Source of the DNA: CAJQQK01 sp963696075
GTDB taxonomy: Bacteria; Pseudomonadota; Alphaproteobacteria; Rhizobiales; Hyphomicrobiaceae
Direction of reading: 5' to 3'
Assembly (NCBI GenBank): GCA_963696075.1
Contig: CAVOJD010000029.1
Span: 620,001-684,000 of the forward strand
Length of the DNA: 64,000 nucleotides
Below are positions 46,795-56,809 of the stretch, piece after piece. The notes below the pieces were generated by a model, which was not told the origin of the DNA, did not search any database, and worked only from the letters and a program-made list of their open reading frames with translations. Position numbers and translations under genes: made by a program. Within the stretch, counting starts at the first letter, position 1, and the number at the start of each line of letters is the position of its first letter.

Positions 46795-48039
46795 ATGAAA
46801 TATGACGTCATCGTGTTGGGCGCGGGCATGGTCGGCGTCAGTGCCGCCCTTGAGCTGCAGAAGCGCGGCCGCAAGACGGTTCTGGTCGATCGGCGCCCGG
46901 CGGCGGAAGAAACCTCGTACGGCAACGCCGGCATCATCCAGCGTGAGGGTGTGATGCCATACCCTTTCCCGCGCGACCTGGGCAAGATTCTGCGCTACGC
47001 CTTCAACCGTGAACCGGAAGCCCATCTGCACTGGCGCGCGCTGCCCCATCTCGCGCCCTGGCTCTATCAATATTGGCGCAACGGCACCAAGGAACGCGTG
47101 ATGGCGACGGCGCGGGCGGCCAATCCCCTGATCCGCGATTGCCTCGACGCCCACAAGGCCTGGATCGAAGAAGCCGGCATCGGCCATCTGGTGCGCGATA
47201 CGGGTTATCTGCAACTTTATCGCAAGCCCGAACGTCTCAAAGCCACCATAGCCGAGAAGTCCGAGACCCGCGATCTCTTCGGCATCACCTTCGATGAGCT
47301 CGATGCGGCGGCTGTTGCGCAACTGGAGCCGAACCTGACCGAGCGCTTTGTCGGCGGCGTCCATGTCACCCAGCCGGCCAGCGTCTCCGATCCCGAAGCC
47401 GTGGGCAAGGCCTACGCCGAACTCTTCCGCAAATCGGGCGGAACCTTCTCAACCGCCGACGCCCGCACGCTTGAGGCGATCGACGGCGGCTGGCAGGTCC
47501 AAAACGTCGAAGGCCCGATCCAGGCGACCGAGGCCGTCATCGCGTTGGGCCCCTGGTCGAACGAGATCCTGAAAGGCCTTGGCCTCTCCGTGCCCCTGAT
47601 GGGCAAGCGCGGCTATCACATGCACTACGCAGCCCGCGGCAACGCCAGCCTCTCGCGACCCGTCCTGGACGTTGATCACGGCTTCGTCCTGACCCCGATG
47701 GCGCGCGGCATCCGGTTGACGACCGGTGCTGAGTTCGCCCGCCTCGGTGCGCCCCCGACCCCGGTGCAATTGCAGCAGGTCGAGCCGATCGCGCGCACGA
47801 TCTTCCCGCTCGCAGAACGCGTCGAATCAGAGCCCTGGCTCGGCAGCCGGCCCTGTCTCCCCGACATGCTGCCCGCAATCTCGCCCATTCCCGGCAGGAC
47901 CGGCTTATGGGCGAACTTCGGCCATCACCACCTTGGCTTCACGCTCGGCCCCGTCTCCGCCCGCCTGCTCGCTGACATGATGACTGGCACGGAGCCCTTC
48001 ACCGACCCGGCGCCCTATCGCATCGACCGGTTCTGGTAA
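46795..48039 (+). CDS. FAD-dependent oxidoreductase, D-amino acid dehydrogenase (DadA)-like
   Basis: 414 residues from ATG 46795 (GGAGGTG nine bases upstream). The dinucleotide-binding GxGxxG is DVIVLGAGMVGVSAALELQKRG (residues 4-25), followed by TVLVDRR and SYGNAGIIQREG, the region that binds FAD in DadA proteins. C-terminal FANFGHHHLGFTLGPVSARLLADM matches the DAO-family substrate-domain close (usually GH..GW..G). Deaminates D-amino acids to keto acids, passing electrons to the respiratory chain; substrate identity is not certain. It is divergent from purB. Confidence 0.88.
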   Translation: MKYDVIVLGAGMVGVSAALELQKRGRKTVLVDRRPAAEETSYGNAGIIQREGVMPYPFPRDLGKILRYAFNREPEAHLHWRALPHLAPWLYQYWRNGTKERVMATARAANPLIRDCLDAHKAWIEEAGIGHLVRDTGYLQLYRKPERLKATIAEKSETRDLFGITFDELDAAAVAQLEPNLTERFVGGVHVTQPASVSDPEAVGKAYAELFRKSGGTFSTADARTLEAIDGGWQVQNVEGPIQATEAVIALGPWSNEILKGLGLSVPLMGKRGYHMHYAARGNASLSRPVLDVDHGFVLTPMARGIRLTTGAEFARLGAPPTPVQLQQVEPIARTIFPLAERVESEPWLGSRPCLPDMLPAISPIPGRTGLWANFGHHHLGFTLGPVSARLLADMMTGTEPFTDPAPYRIDRFW

Positions 48040-48266
48040 GGCGCAGCCCGCCGCCATCGAGGGGAGAGGCTGGAGCGCTTGATGCCCCGCTCCAGATAGA
48101 TCGGCGGCACCATCTTGCACCGCCCCGCCGCGCCATCCCAAACCCCGCCCTGCTCGTGACACGCATTGACGAGCTCAAACCGCACGTGCTGCCAATAGAG
48201 CAGCGCCGTGAGCAGCACGATCATCGCACTGGCGGCAATGGTCTTCAAAAGCGTGCGGAGGCTCAC
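48015..48266 (-). CDS. Small one-TM protein of unknown function
   Basis: 83 residues starting at GTG 48266, one base after the stop of the P1 peptidase gene on the same strand, which suggests coupling. Residues about 5-24 are hydrophobic (LLKTIAASAMIVLLTALLYW), then a short periplasmic-like part with two Cys (ACHEQGGVWDGAAGRCK), a pattern seen in small exported alphaproteobacterial proteins. Its last 25 bases overlap the end of the oxidoreductase on the other strand. Real but unclassified. Confidence 0.5.
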   Translation of the reverse strand: MSLRTLLKTIAASAMIVLLTALLYWQHVRFELVNACHEQGGVWDGAAGRCKMVPPIYLERGIKRSSLSPRWRRAAPYQNRSMR

Positions 48267-48267
48267 G

Positions 48268-49306
48268 TCAGGGGTCCAATTCAGGTGTTGCAAGCGCCGC
48301 GGCGTGGACGTCGCGCCAGGCCGGCGGACCGCTGTAGCCAAGGCCGGGCGTCGTGGCCCGATAGACGCCGCGCGCAATGGCCCGCGCCACGCAGTCGGCC
48401 GCAACACTGCCAAGCTCGATCGCTTCGGCCGGCGTCGCGAGTGCCCCGCGCCGGCGTGTCGAGGCGGCAAACAGCATGTCGCCATCAAACAGCGCATGGG
48501 TCAGGCGCAGGCTGCGCGCAAACCCGTCGTGCCCGGCAATCGCAACGCGCCGTGCCTCTGCCTTGGACAGTGTCACGTCGGTTGCAACGATGCCGATGGT
48601 CGTTGCAGGCGACACAGTGGCGGCCGCCGGACCGCCCTTCCACCGCGCCCGGCGCGCTTCAGAACTGATCTCCTGTCGCCAGCCCAAGTCCGCCAAATTC
48701 GGCGTTTTCTTCGAGACCCGCGGCCCAGAACTGCGGCCCATCCCCAATCGTCGCCGAGCCGAGCGCATTGACCACCATCAGCGCCCCGACCCGCGCCCCG
48801 AACGAGGTGACGGCACTGGCAGACCCGATCCCGCCCTTGAAATTGACCGTCGTCGCACCGAGCCCGGCCCCAACGCTGCCAAGCGCCACAGGCCCGGCAG
48901 CGGCCGCTTCTGTGGCGGCAAATCCAAGGTCGCGGTAGGGCGCAAACCGCCCCCAGTTCTTGTCCCCCCCGTTGGCGAGGTCGAAGATGATGGCGCCGGG
49001 GACGATCGGCACATGGCCGACGCCAACCGGGAAGCCACGGCCCGCAGCCCTGAGCCAGGCCTGCACGCCGCCGGCAGCGTCGAGGCCGAAGCCGGAGCCG
49101 CCCGACAACGCGATTGCATCGACATGGTCGACGGCGCCGGATGGGTCCAGGTTTTCCGTATCGCGCGCAGCAGCCGCCCCGCCGAGCACAGCCACCCCCG
49201 CGGTCGCGGGCGCCTCGAACAGGCACACCGTGACCCCGCTGACCAGCGTATCCGATTGGGCGTGCCCGACCTGGACGCCCGGCACATCTGAAATGTCATT
49301 GTTCAT
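48268..49306 (-). pseudogene. P1 family peptidase (DmpA/ornithine acetyltransferase-fold), frameshifted
   Basis: From ATG 49306 (MNNDISDVPG), the first 215 residues match the P1 family: ISDVPGVQVGHA, DAIALSGGSGFGLDAAGGV, GPVALGSVGAGLGATTVNFKGG, GALMVVNALGSA. The reading then meets TGA after GLGLATGDQF at 48679-48659. In the +1 frame the protein continues SEARRARWKGGPAAATTIGI.. LSKAEARRVAIAGHDGFARSLRLTHALFDGDMLFAAS to 48268, exactly the rest of the family. One extra base near 48660-48670 explains it. The autoprocessing Thr (TTIGIVATDVTLS) lies in the second part, so the interrupted gene would be inactive. Either a pseudogene or an assembly error. Confidence 0.85.
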
Positions 49307-49356
49307 GGGCTGGCCCCCGTAGCAGGCAGCTTCCTCTACGGGCTTGGCACGTGTCG

Positions 49357-49599
49357 TCACAGGAGATTGTGCGATCCGTCGCAGAATGGCGGTTCGTCAG
49401 TATCCTTGCACCCGCAGATGTTGAAGGTGCCGGTTGCCTCCGCCTTGAAGCGGTGGGGCTCAATCCCGGTGCCCTTATGGGCGCCATCGCAGAACGGCTG
49501 ACGCTGGGAGCGTCCACAGGCGCACCACGCATACATGCGCCCTTCCTCAAGGTCGACCTGATACGGCCCGATCTGAGCCGGAACAGCTTCATCCGCCAT
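49357..49599 (-). CDS. CDGSH iron-sulfur protein with two CDGSH-type motifs
   Basis: 80 residues from ATG 49599 (MADEAVPAQIG). Two zinc-finger-like CDGSH modules: YAWCACGRSQRQPFCDGAHKG and FNICGCKDTDEPPFCDGSHN, each C-x-C...C-D-G-[AS]-H ligating a [2Fe-2S] cluster with 3 Cys and 1 His. MitoNEET-like proteins act in redox or Fe-S transfer; small two-motif versions are common in bacteria. It is upstream of the P1 peptidase on the same strand and may share a transcript. Confidence 0.92.
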   Translation of the reverse strand: MADEAVPAQIGPYQVDLEEGRMYAWCACGRSQRQPFCDGAHKGTGIEPHRFKAEATGTFNICGCKDTDEPPFCDGSHNLL

Positions 49600-49755
49600 C
49601 GCTTCTCTTCTCCCTTGTTCCCTGCCTGGTGTCTCGCCGGGAGATGGTCCCAGCCCCATTCGCAACCGAGGTTAGCGGGAGTTGGCCGTCCAGAAAAGCC
49701 CGGGGGCGGCATCAGACCGTCCAACAGCGCGCGCCACCCGGTCCCGAGCCTGCAA

Positions 49756-50436
49756 TCAGCCCTGTTCACCGCTGTTGCGGAATTGGGAGACAACATTGGC
49801 GGCCGGTCTCGGTTTGCGCACCATGCCGTTGGCGGGCCGCCGTTTCTTGCCAAGCGCCCGACCGGTTAGCGGCGCACTCGGCATTGCCGCGGTGGGCCGG
49901 CGCTTCGAATACGCCTCGGCGCGCTCAATTGCCTTCTGGACCCGCTGCGCAATGCGCATCATCGCCTGCACGTCCTCGCGGTCCCCGGCACACAGCACGA
50001 CGTCGGCATCGAGGTCATGGTCCCGCACCCGGTCAAGTCCGCGCACAAACAGGCCGACGCCGACGCGGTCTTCCGGCGCCGCCAGCGCATCATCTCCAAG
50101 CGTTCCGGTTGCCGGCATGACTTTGCAATATTCGATCGTGCCCCACGGATAGACTTCTTCGCGAAGCAGCCGCTTGACCTTGAGCCCTTCGGGCATGAAT
50201 TCCAGCTCGCCGCCGAGTATGATCGACAGCGCCTGCCAGCTGAGCACGGCGCATGAGCCGATGACGATGGCGAGGAGGCCGATCAGCAGGATCGGCTGCG
50301 GCTCGAGCACAAGCCCGACGACCGTCAGGACGATAACCAGCATGGGCAGGAACGCGAGGATGCCGACGACGGGATGCAGTCGTCCAGGCAACTCGAGTGT
50401 TTCATGGCTGGCGGCAGCCTGTGCGCCTCTGGTCAT
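49756..50436 (-). CDS. Two-TM membrane protein with a PH-like region, unknown function
   Basis: 226 residues from the Met at 50436 (MTRGAQAAASH; frame open upstream to 50502, and ribosome site weak). Two hydrophobic segments at residues about 25-65 (VVGILAFLPMLVIVLTVV and ILLIGLLAIVIGSCAVLSW), then a soluble part with LEFMPEGLKVKRLLREEVYPWGTIEYCKV, which resembles the bacterial PH-domain region of membrane proteins. C-terminal ~60 residues are basic and disordered. No confident function. Confidence 0.6.
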   Translation of the reverse strand: MTRGAQAAASHETLELPGRLHPVVGILAFLPMLVIVLTVVGLVLEPQPILLIGLLAIVIGSCAVLSWQALSIILGGELEFMPEGLKVKRLLREEVYPWGTIEYCKVMPATGTLGDDALAAPEDRVGVGLFVRGLDRVRDHDLDADVVLCAGDREDVQAMMRIAQRVQKAIERAEAYSKRRPTAAMPSAPLTGRALGKKRRPANGMVRKPRPAANVVSQFRNSGEQG

Positions 50437-50819
50437 CTGCGGATGTCCCGGATTTTCGTCGTGGATCGAAGATTGCTTCAAAAGGCTAGGGCAGAAATGC
50501 AAACAAACCGTTCAAATTGGATCAGATCGAAACGTTCAATACGGAAATTGTGTTAGGAACCGCGTGGTTGCCTGGGCAAGCTAGGGGACGGCACGGTGCG
50601 GGGCATTGACGTCGTGAGGGCAATATCCCAGGTGCATGGGAGCTTCGGCAACGGGGGCTGCCGCCTGCTGTCTGATCGGGTCGCAGGTGGGCTGAATGGA
50701 TCGGCTTGGCGGGCACCTTGCAGGGCAGCCGGTGCGATCCGGTCATTGATCTCGGCCACGCCCGTTGAACATTGGCCCGCGGAACAATGACCCGCCGAAC
50801 AATGAGGTGAGGACAAGCC
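50437..50819. other. Non-coding region upstream of fadE
   Basis: No supported gene. It should hold divergent promoters for the membrane protein (minus) and fadE (plus). Immediately before fadE is CCCGCCGAACAATGACCCGCCGAACAATGAGGTGAGGACAAGCC in part, i.e. a 14-base repeated segment (around 50775-50804), and GAGG at 50801-50805 or AGGACA as the ribosome site. No FadR-like palindrome was recognised. Confidence 0.45.
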
Positions 50820-53292
50820 ATGGCGACGACACTCTATCTGGTGCTTCTTCTCGTCGCCGCGGGAGCGTTGGCGATCAACCGGGTGCCGCTCTGGGGCTGG
50901 GCGGCGGCCGCGCTGGTGGGCGGGCTTGCCGGCTATGTGATCACGGCTGGCGGCCTCTGGATACTGCCCGCGATGACACTGATCGGCGGCCTGACACTCG
51001 CAGCACTCTCTGTCGGGTCAGTGCGCCGCCGCCTCCTCACCGGACCCGCGTTCGACGTCATCCGCTCAGTCCTCCCCGCCGTCTCTGACACGGAACAACA
51101 GGCGCTCGATGCCGGCACGATCGGCTTCGACCGCGAGCTTTTCTCGGGTCGGCCCGATTTCGCGAAGCTGGCCGCCGTGCCGCCGATCACGCTCAGTGAT
51201 GAAGAACGCGCATTCCTGGACGGGCCCACCGAAGAACTCTGCCGCATGATCGACGACTGGCAGATCCGGCATGAGGAAAAGGAGATTCCCGAAGCGCTGT
51301 GGAGTTTCGTCAAGCGCGAGGGCTTCCTCGGCATGCTCATCTCGAAGGCGCATGGTGGTCTCGGCTTCTCAGCCCAGGCCCAGTCGCTGATCCTTGGCAA
51401 GATCGCCTCCCGTTCCCCGGATGCCGTCACGATCGTCATGGTGCCGAACTCACTGGGCCCGGGCGAACTCCTCGAGAAATACGGAACACCTGGCCAGCAG
51501 GCGTATTATCTCCCCCGCCTTGCGCGCGGTGAGGAAGTGCCCTGTTTCTCGCTGACCGGGCCGACGTCGGGCTCAGACGCCGCCACCATGCGCGACATCG
51601 GCGTCGTCGAGCGCGGCCTGCACGAGGGCCGCGAAACCTTGGGCATTCGCCTCTCCTGGGACAAGCGCTACATCACGCTCGGACCGAAGGCGACGCTGGT
51701 CGGCCTCGCGTTCCACCTCACGGATCCCGAGAACCTTCTGGGCAAGGGCGAACGGCCCGGCATTACGCTTGCCATCATCCCCGCGAACCATCCCGGCGTG
51801 AACATCGGCCGCCGCCACCTGCCCTCCGGCGCAGCCTTCCCCAACGGTCCGAACTGGGGCACGCGATGTCTTCATTCCCATCGACTGGGTGATCGGCGGC
51901 GCCGAACGCGCCGGACAGGGCTGGCGCATGTTGATGGAATGTCTATCAGCCGGCCGCGCCATCTCGCTGCCTTCCTCGGCTGCGGCAGGCGCCAAATCCA
52001 TGCTCCGCTTTTCGACCGCATACGGCCGCGTGCGCAAGCAATTCGGCCTGCCGGTGGCCAAGATGGAGGGCCTCGAAGAGCCTCTCGCGCGTCTGGCCGA
52101 AAGCGCCTACGTCATCGAGGCGGCCCGCGCGGCAACCGCCGGCATGGTTGACCGTGGCGAGAAGCCGGCGGTCATTTCCGCCTTGATGAAATACCAGACG
52201 ACCGAGCGCATGCGCCAGGCCGTCAACGACGCCATGGACCTGCACGGCGGTCGCGGCATCTGCGATGGCCCCTCGAACTATCTCCAGTCCGCCTACCAGA
52301 TGGTGCCGGTCGGCATCACGGTCGAAGGCGCCAACATCCTGACCCGGTCCCTGATCACGTTTACCCAGGGGGCACTGCGCGCCCATCCCCACCTCTACGA
52401 TGAGATCAAGGCGGTGCAGTCCACGGATCGCGCAGCCGGTCTCGATGCCTTCGACCGCGCATTCATGAACCATCTGGGCTTTGCAGCCTCGAACGTGTTC
52501 GCGGCTGCCTTCAACAATCTGACCGCCGGCATCTTCGCCCGCGTCCCCGAAAACGCAGCCGAAGCCGCCCCCCACTATCGCCGCCTCAACCGGCAGGCGG
52601 TCAACTTTGCCCTTGTGGCCGACATCACCGTCGGCCTCCTCGGCGGCGGCCTCAAGGTCAAGCAGAAGCTGACCGGCCGCCTCGCTGATGCCCTCTCCGA
52701 ACTCTATCTGCTGAGCTGCACGCTGAAGCGCTTCGCCGATGACGGCCGCCAGCCGGAAGACTTGGCGCTGCTGCAACTCGCGATGGACAACGGCCTCTAT
52801 CGCTTCGAGGTGGCCCTGAAGGGGGCGATCGACAATTTCCCCATTGCCCCCGCGCGTATCGCTATGCGCTGGCTGGTCTATCCGTACGGCCCCCACAACA
52901 AGCCGGCCCCGGATCGCCTTGGCCACAAGGTCGTGCGCCAGCTCCTCGTGCCGGGAACCTTCCGCGATCGCCTGACGCGGGAAATCTACGTGTCCAAGGA
53001 CGCAGGCGACCCGACCGGCATCCTCGAGGTGGCGTTCGAAAAGGCGGTGGCGGCGGAAGAGACGGAGCGCAAGCTCGATCGCGCCATTCGCGCTGGAACG
53101 GTGCGCCGCTATCACGGCCTCGACTGGTTCGAGGAGGCCGTCGAGAAGGACGTCTTGAGCCGCGCCGAGGCCGACCAGCTGAAGGAACTCGAGGCGTTGA
53201 CCGCCAAGGTCATCGCCGTTGATCATTTCGATCCCGCCGAGGTCAAGCCGACCTGGTCCAACGTCGGACACAACTCGCGTGCGGCGGAATGA
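50820..53292 (+). pseudogene. fadE: Acyl-CoA dehydrogenase FadE, frameshifted
   Basis: N-terminal half (from ATG 50820): two membrane helices (about 1-65), then the acyl-CoA dehydrogenase fold with SLTGPTSGSDAA and FPNGPNWGT. Near 51861 the frame becomes Arg-rich nonsense. The continuation from about 51860 in another frame gives DVFIPIDWVIGGAERAGQGWRMLMECLSAGRAISLPS, MEGLEEPLARLAESAYV, DAMDLHGGRGICDG and ITVEGANILTRSLI to 53292, which matches E. coli FadE. Removing one base around 51861 (GGCACGC to GGCCGC) restores a single frame of about 823 residues, the FadE size. FadE performs the first, FAD-linked step of beta-oxidation. First gene of a fad operon. Confidence 0.9.
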
Positions 53293-53363
53293 AGTGTTGA
53301 CGGTTCGCCTGCCACGGGCCGCGGCAGTGCGATGTGGCGGAGCGGGCCGAAGGGAGATGTGTG

Positions 53364-55373
53364 ATGCAGGACTCTAATGCCGTGCCGGGCCTGGACGGGC
53401 TTCACGACTGGCGCTTCGAAGTCGATCGCGAGCGGATCGCCTGGGCCATCTTCGACCGCGAGGGAGAGAGTGTGAACTCGCTCGGCCAGCGCCCCCTCGA
53501 GGAGCTTGGCCGCATCATCGAGCACACTGAAGCAAAGCAGGGTGAGCTTGCCGGCCTGATCATCATATCGGGCAAGCCCAGGGGCTTCATCGTCGGTGCC
53601 GATATTCGCGAGTTCGACCAACTCGACACCGAGGCCAAGGTCAAGGAGGCCGTGGCGGCGGTCAACGCGATGCTGGACCGTCTGGAGGCCTTCAAGATCC
53701 CGACCGTGTGCGCGATCCACGGCAACTGCCTCGGCGGCGGCCTTGAGCTCGCGCTCGCGTGCAGCTACCGCATCGCCACCCGGGCGGACGAGACGCGGAT
53801 TGCGTTCCCGGAAGTGAAACTCGGCATCTTCCCGGGCTTTAACGGCACGGCACGGTCGATCCGCCAGGCCGGCGCGGTTGCCGCCATGCAGGCGATGCTG
53901 ACCGGGCGCATGATCCGCGCCAGTGCCGCCCGCGCCATGGGGCTGATCGATGAACTGGTGCCAAATCCGGAGCGCCTGCGCTGGGCCGCGCGCAAGGCCG
54001 TCATCCAGAAGCGCCGCTCCAAGCCCGAGCCGATGACCAAGCGTGTGATGCGCCAATGGCCGGCGCGCGGCGTCATCGCCAAAAAAATGCGCACCGAGAC
54101 GGCAAAGAAAGCGCGCGAAGATCACTACCCCGCCCCCTTCCGCCTGATCGATCTGTTCGAGACCCACGGCGGCGATCTGGGCGCGATGAAGCGCGCCGAG
54201 ACGGACGCCTTCGCACCCCTGATGGTGAGTGACACCGCGCGCAACCTGCGCCGGGTCTTTGCTTTGTCGGAAGAGATGAAGGCGCTGGCGCCCAAGGGGC
54301 TCGACTGGAAACCGCTGCGCGTCCACGTCATCGGCGCCGGTGTCATGGGGGCCGACATCGCGGGCTGGTGCGTTGCTTGCGGCATGCAGGCCTCGCTTCA
54401 GGACTTGTCTGCGGAACAGATCGAGAAGGGCATCAAGGCGCAAGCCAGCCTCTTCAAGCGCAAGTTCCGCACCCCCGCTGCCCGCGCCGCCGCCGAGGCC
54501 CGCCTCATCGCCGACCCTGACGGCGAGCATGTGGCCCGCGCCGATGTCGTGATCGAAGCCGTGGTCGAAAAACTCGAGGTCAAGCGCCAGATCTTCAAGG
54601 ATCTCGAAACGAAGATGAAGCCCGGCGCGGTCATGGCGACGAATACCTCCTCGATCATGATCGAGGACATCGCCGAAGGGCTGAATAATCCGGACCGCCT
54701 GATCGGCATCCATTTCTTCAATCCCGCAGCCAAGATGCCGCTGGTCGAAATCATTCGCGGTAAGGCGTCAGCCCAGAGCGAAATCGACAAGGGCTGCAAG
54801 TTCGTCACCGAGATCTCGAAGTTCCCGCTGGTGGTGAAAAGCGTGCCGGGGTTCCTCGTCAACCGCGTGCTTGCGCCCTACATGTTCGAGGCCTTCAAGC
54901 GTCTGGAAGCGGGGACGCCGAAAGAGAAGCTCGACGAAGCTGCCGTCGCCTTCGGCATGCCGATGGGCCCGATCGAACTGGCCGACACCGTTGGCCTCGA
55001 CGTTTGCCAGCACGTTGGCGACATCCTGACCGGTGCGACCGAAGGCAGCCAGCTTGCCGCCAACGTGAAGGATGGCCGCCTTGGCAAGAAGTCGGGCCAC
55101 GGCTTCTATGTCTGGAAGGACGGCAAGCCGGAGCGGGCCGAGATGAAATTCGAAAAGAGCGAACTGGAAGCGCTGGGCCGCGAACTGGTCGCGCCGTTGG
55201 TCGATGAAGCGGTTCGCTGCCGCGATGAAGGCGTCGTGGCAAGCGCCGACCTGATCGATGCCGGCGTCATCTTCGGCACCGGCTTCGCCCCGTTCCGCGG
55301 CGGCCCGCTCCACTACCGCGAAAGCCGGAAACAACACGATACCGGCGCTGCACCGCGCGCGGCGGCCGAATGA
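53364..55373 (+). CDS. fadJ: Bifunctional enoyl-CoA hydratase / 3-hydroxyacyl-CoA dehydrogenase (FadJ/FadB-like)
   Basis: 669 residues from ATG 53364 (GGGAG upstream). N-terminal crotonase domain (about 15-190): GFIVGADIREFDQLD and AIHGNCLGGGLELALACSYRIA carry the oxyanion-hole and catalytic region. 3-hydroxyacyl-CoA dehydrogenase domain from about 315: VHVIGAGVMGADIAGW (NAD-binding), GIHFFNPAAKMPLVEII with the catalytic His, and the C-terminal VVKSVPGFLVNRVLAPY. It hydrates enoyl-CoA and oxidises 3-hydroxyacyl-CoA. FadJ versus FadB cannot be settled; the FadI-type thiolase next to it favours FadJ. 71 bp after fadE. Confidence 0.9.
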   Translation: MQDSNAVPGLDGLHDWRFEVDRERIAWAIFDREGESVNSLGQRPLEELGRIIEHTEAKQGELAGLIIISGKPRGFIVGADIREFDQLDTEAKVKEAVAAVNAMLDRLEAFKIPTVCAIHGNCLGGGLELALACSYRIATRADETRIAFPEVKLGIFPGFNGTARSIRQAGAVAAMQAMLTGRMIRASAARAMGLIDELVPNPERLRWAARKAVIQKRRSKPEPMTKRVMRQWPARGVIAKKMRTETAKKAREDHYPAPFRLIDLFETHGGDLGAMKRAETDAFAPLMVSDTARNLRRVFALSEEMKALAPKGLDWKPLRVHVIGAGVMGADIAGWCVACGMQASLQDLSAEQIEKGIKAQASLFKRKFRTPAARAAAEARLIADPDGEHVARADVVIEAVVEKLEVKRQIFKDLETKMKPGAVMATNTSSIMIEDIAEGLNNPDRLIGIHFFNPAAKMPLVEIIRGKASAQSEIDKGCKFVTEISKFPLVVKSVPGFLVNRVLAPYMFEAFKRLEAGTPKEKLDEAAVAFGMPMGPIELADTVGLDVCQHVGDILTGATEGSQLAANVKDGRLGKKSGHGFYVWKDGKPERAEMKFEKSELEALGRELVAPLVDEAVRCRDEGVVASADLIDAGVIFGTGFAPFRGGPLHYRESRKQHDTGAAPRAAAE

Positions 55374-55464
55374 GCGGCCTCTTGCAGCGCCATGATTATT
55401 CCCGCGACGCGCTGCAGGACCATCATGGGTCCGGCGCATCGGATACGACTGAAAGGACCAAGCG

Positions 55465-56745
55465 ATGAGCGATAGCATTCGCCGGGTGGCCGTGGTGGGC
55501 GGTGTGCGCATTCCCTTCTGCCGCTCCAACACGCTTTATGCCGACCAGACCAACCTCGACATGATGACGGCGGTGCTGGATGGCATCGCCGCCCGCTACG
55601 GCCTTGAAGGCGAGAAGGTCGACGAGGTTGTCGGCGGCGCCGTCGTGACGCATTCGAAGGATTGGAACCTCGCGCGCGAAGCCGTCATCGGCTCGAAACT
55701 AGGCCCTGGAACGCCGGGCATCACCATGATCCAGGCCTGCGGCACCAGCCTGCAGGCGGCGATGGGGATCGCAGCCAAGATCGCCGTCGGCGAAATCGAA
55801 AGCGGCATTGCCTGCGGCTCGGACACGACGTCGGACCCGCCGATCGTTTTCTCGAAGAAATTCGCAGCCCGCCTCAACGAGATGAGCCGCAAGAAATCCG
55901 CCTGGGACAAGGTCAAGGTCTTCAAGGGCCTCTCGCCGGGGGAATTAGCACCCCTGCCGCCCTCGGTGTCGGAGCCCCGCACCGGCCTCAACATGGGCCA
56001 GCATTGCGAATTGATGGCGCAGGACTGGGGGATTTCGCGCGACGCCCAGGACGATCTCGCCTTTGAAAGCCACACCAACGCCGCCGCCGCCTACCGCGAA
56101 GGCTACATGGACGATCTTCTGGTGCCCTATGCCGGCGTCTTTCGCGACAACAACGTGCGCGAGGACATCGAGCGCGCGAAGATGGGCGACCTCAAAACCG
56201 TCTTCGAGAAGTCGGAACGCGGCACCTTGACGGCGGCCAATTCGACACCGCTGACCGACGGCGCCGCAGCCGTCCTGCTCGCGTCCGAGGACTGGGCGCG
56301 CGCGCGCAATCTCCCGATCCTCGCATACCTGACCCACTACAAGACGTCGGCAAATAATTTCGTCGCCGGCGAAGGCCTCCTGATGGCGCCAACAATCGCG
56401 GTCTCCGAGGTGCTGCGCCAGGCGGACCTCACCCTCCAGGATTTCGATTTCTACGAGATCCACGAAGCCTTCGCGGCCCAGGTCTTGGCAACCCTCAAGG
56501 CTTGGAACGATGCTGGCTACTGCGCCAAGCATCTCGGCCGCAACGCGCCGCTCGGCGAGATCGACCGCTCGAAGATGAACGTCAAGGGTTCCTCGATCGC
56601 CGTCGGCCACCCGTTTGCTGCGACCGGCGCCCGGATCACCGCCAACATGGCCAAGCTTCTCGCCCAGAAGGGCTCGGGCCGCGGGCTGATTTCGATCTGC
56701 ACGGCCGGCGGCATGGGCGTTGCCGCGATCATGGAGGCGGCGTAG
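55465..56745 (+). CDS. fadI: Acetyl-CoA C-acyltransferase (FadI-like thiolase)
   Basis: 426 residues, the longer FadI-type size. Catalytic Cys in MIQACGTSLQA (residue about 92), HEAF in FYEIHEAFAAQ, GHPFAATGAR with the catalytic His, and CTAGGMGVA with the second Cys. The N-terminus VAVVGGVRIPFCRS is thiolase-typical. Thiolysis of 3-ketoacyl-CoA, the last step of beta-oxidation. Start ATG 55465. It follows the bifunctional enzyme by 91 bp in the same operon. Confidence 0.92.
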   Translation: MSDSIRRVAVVGGVRIPFCRSNTLYADQTNLDMMTAVLDGIAARYGLEGEKVDEVVGGAVVTHSKDWNLAREAVIGSKLGPGTPGITMIQACGTSLQAAMGIAAKIAVGEIESGIACGSDTTSDPPIVFSKKFAARLNEMSRKKSAWDKVKVFKGLSPGELAPLPPSVSEPRTGLNMGQHCELMAQDWGISRDAQDDLAFESHTNAAAAYREGYMDDLLVPYAGVFRDNNVREDIERAKMGDLKTVFEKSERGTLTAANSTPLTDGAAAVLLASEDWARARNLPILAYLTHYKTSANNFVAGEGLLMAPTIAVSEVLRQADLTLQDFDFYEIHEAFAAQVLATLKAWNDAGYCAKHLGRNAPLGEIDRSKMNVKGSSIAVGHPFAATGARITANMAKLLAQKGSGRGLISICTAGGMGVAAIMEAA

Positions 56746-56809
56746 TCGCCAGCGGCGGAGACAAGACAAAGCGGCGGACGGGACGGAGCCGGCAACAAGG
56801 GAGGGATGG

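Noticed and set aside
51946..53271. 441-codon minus-strand frame
   Set aside because: Antisense shadow of fadE's second half.
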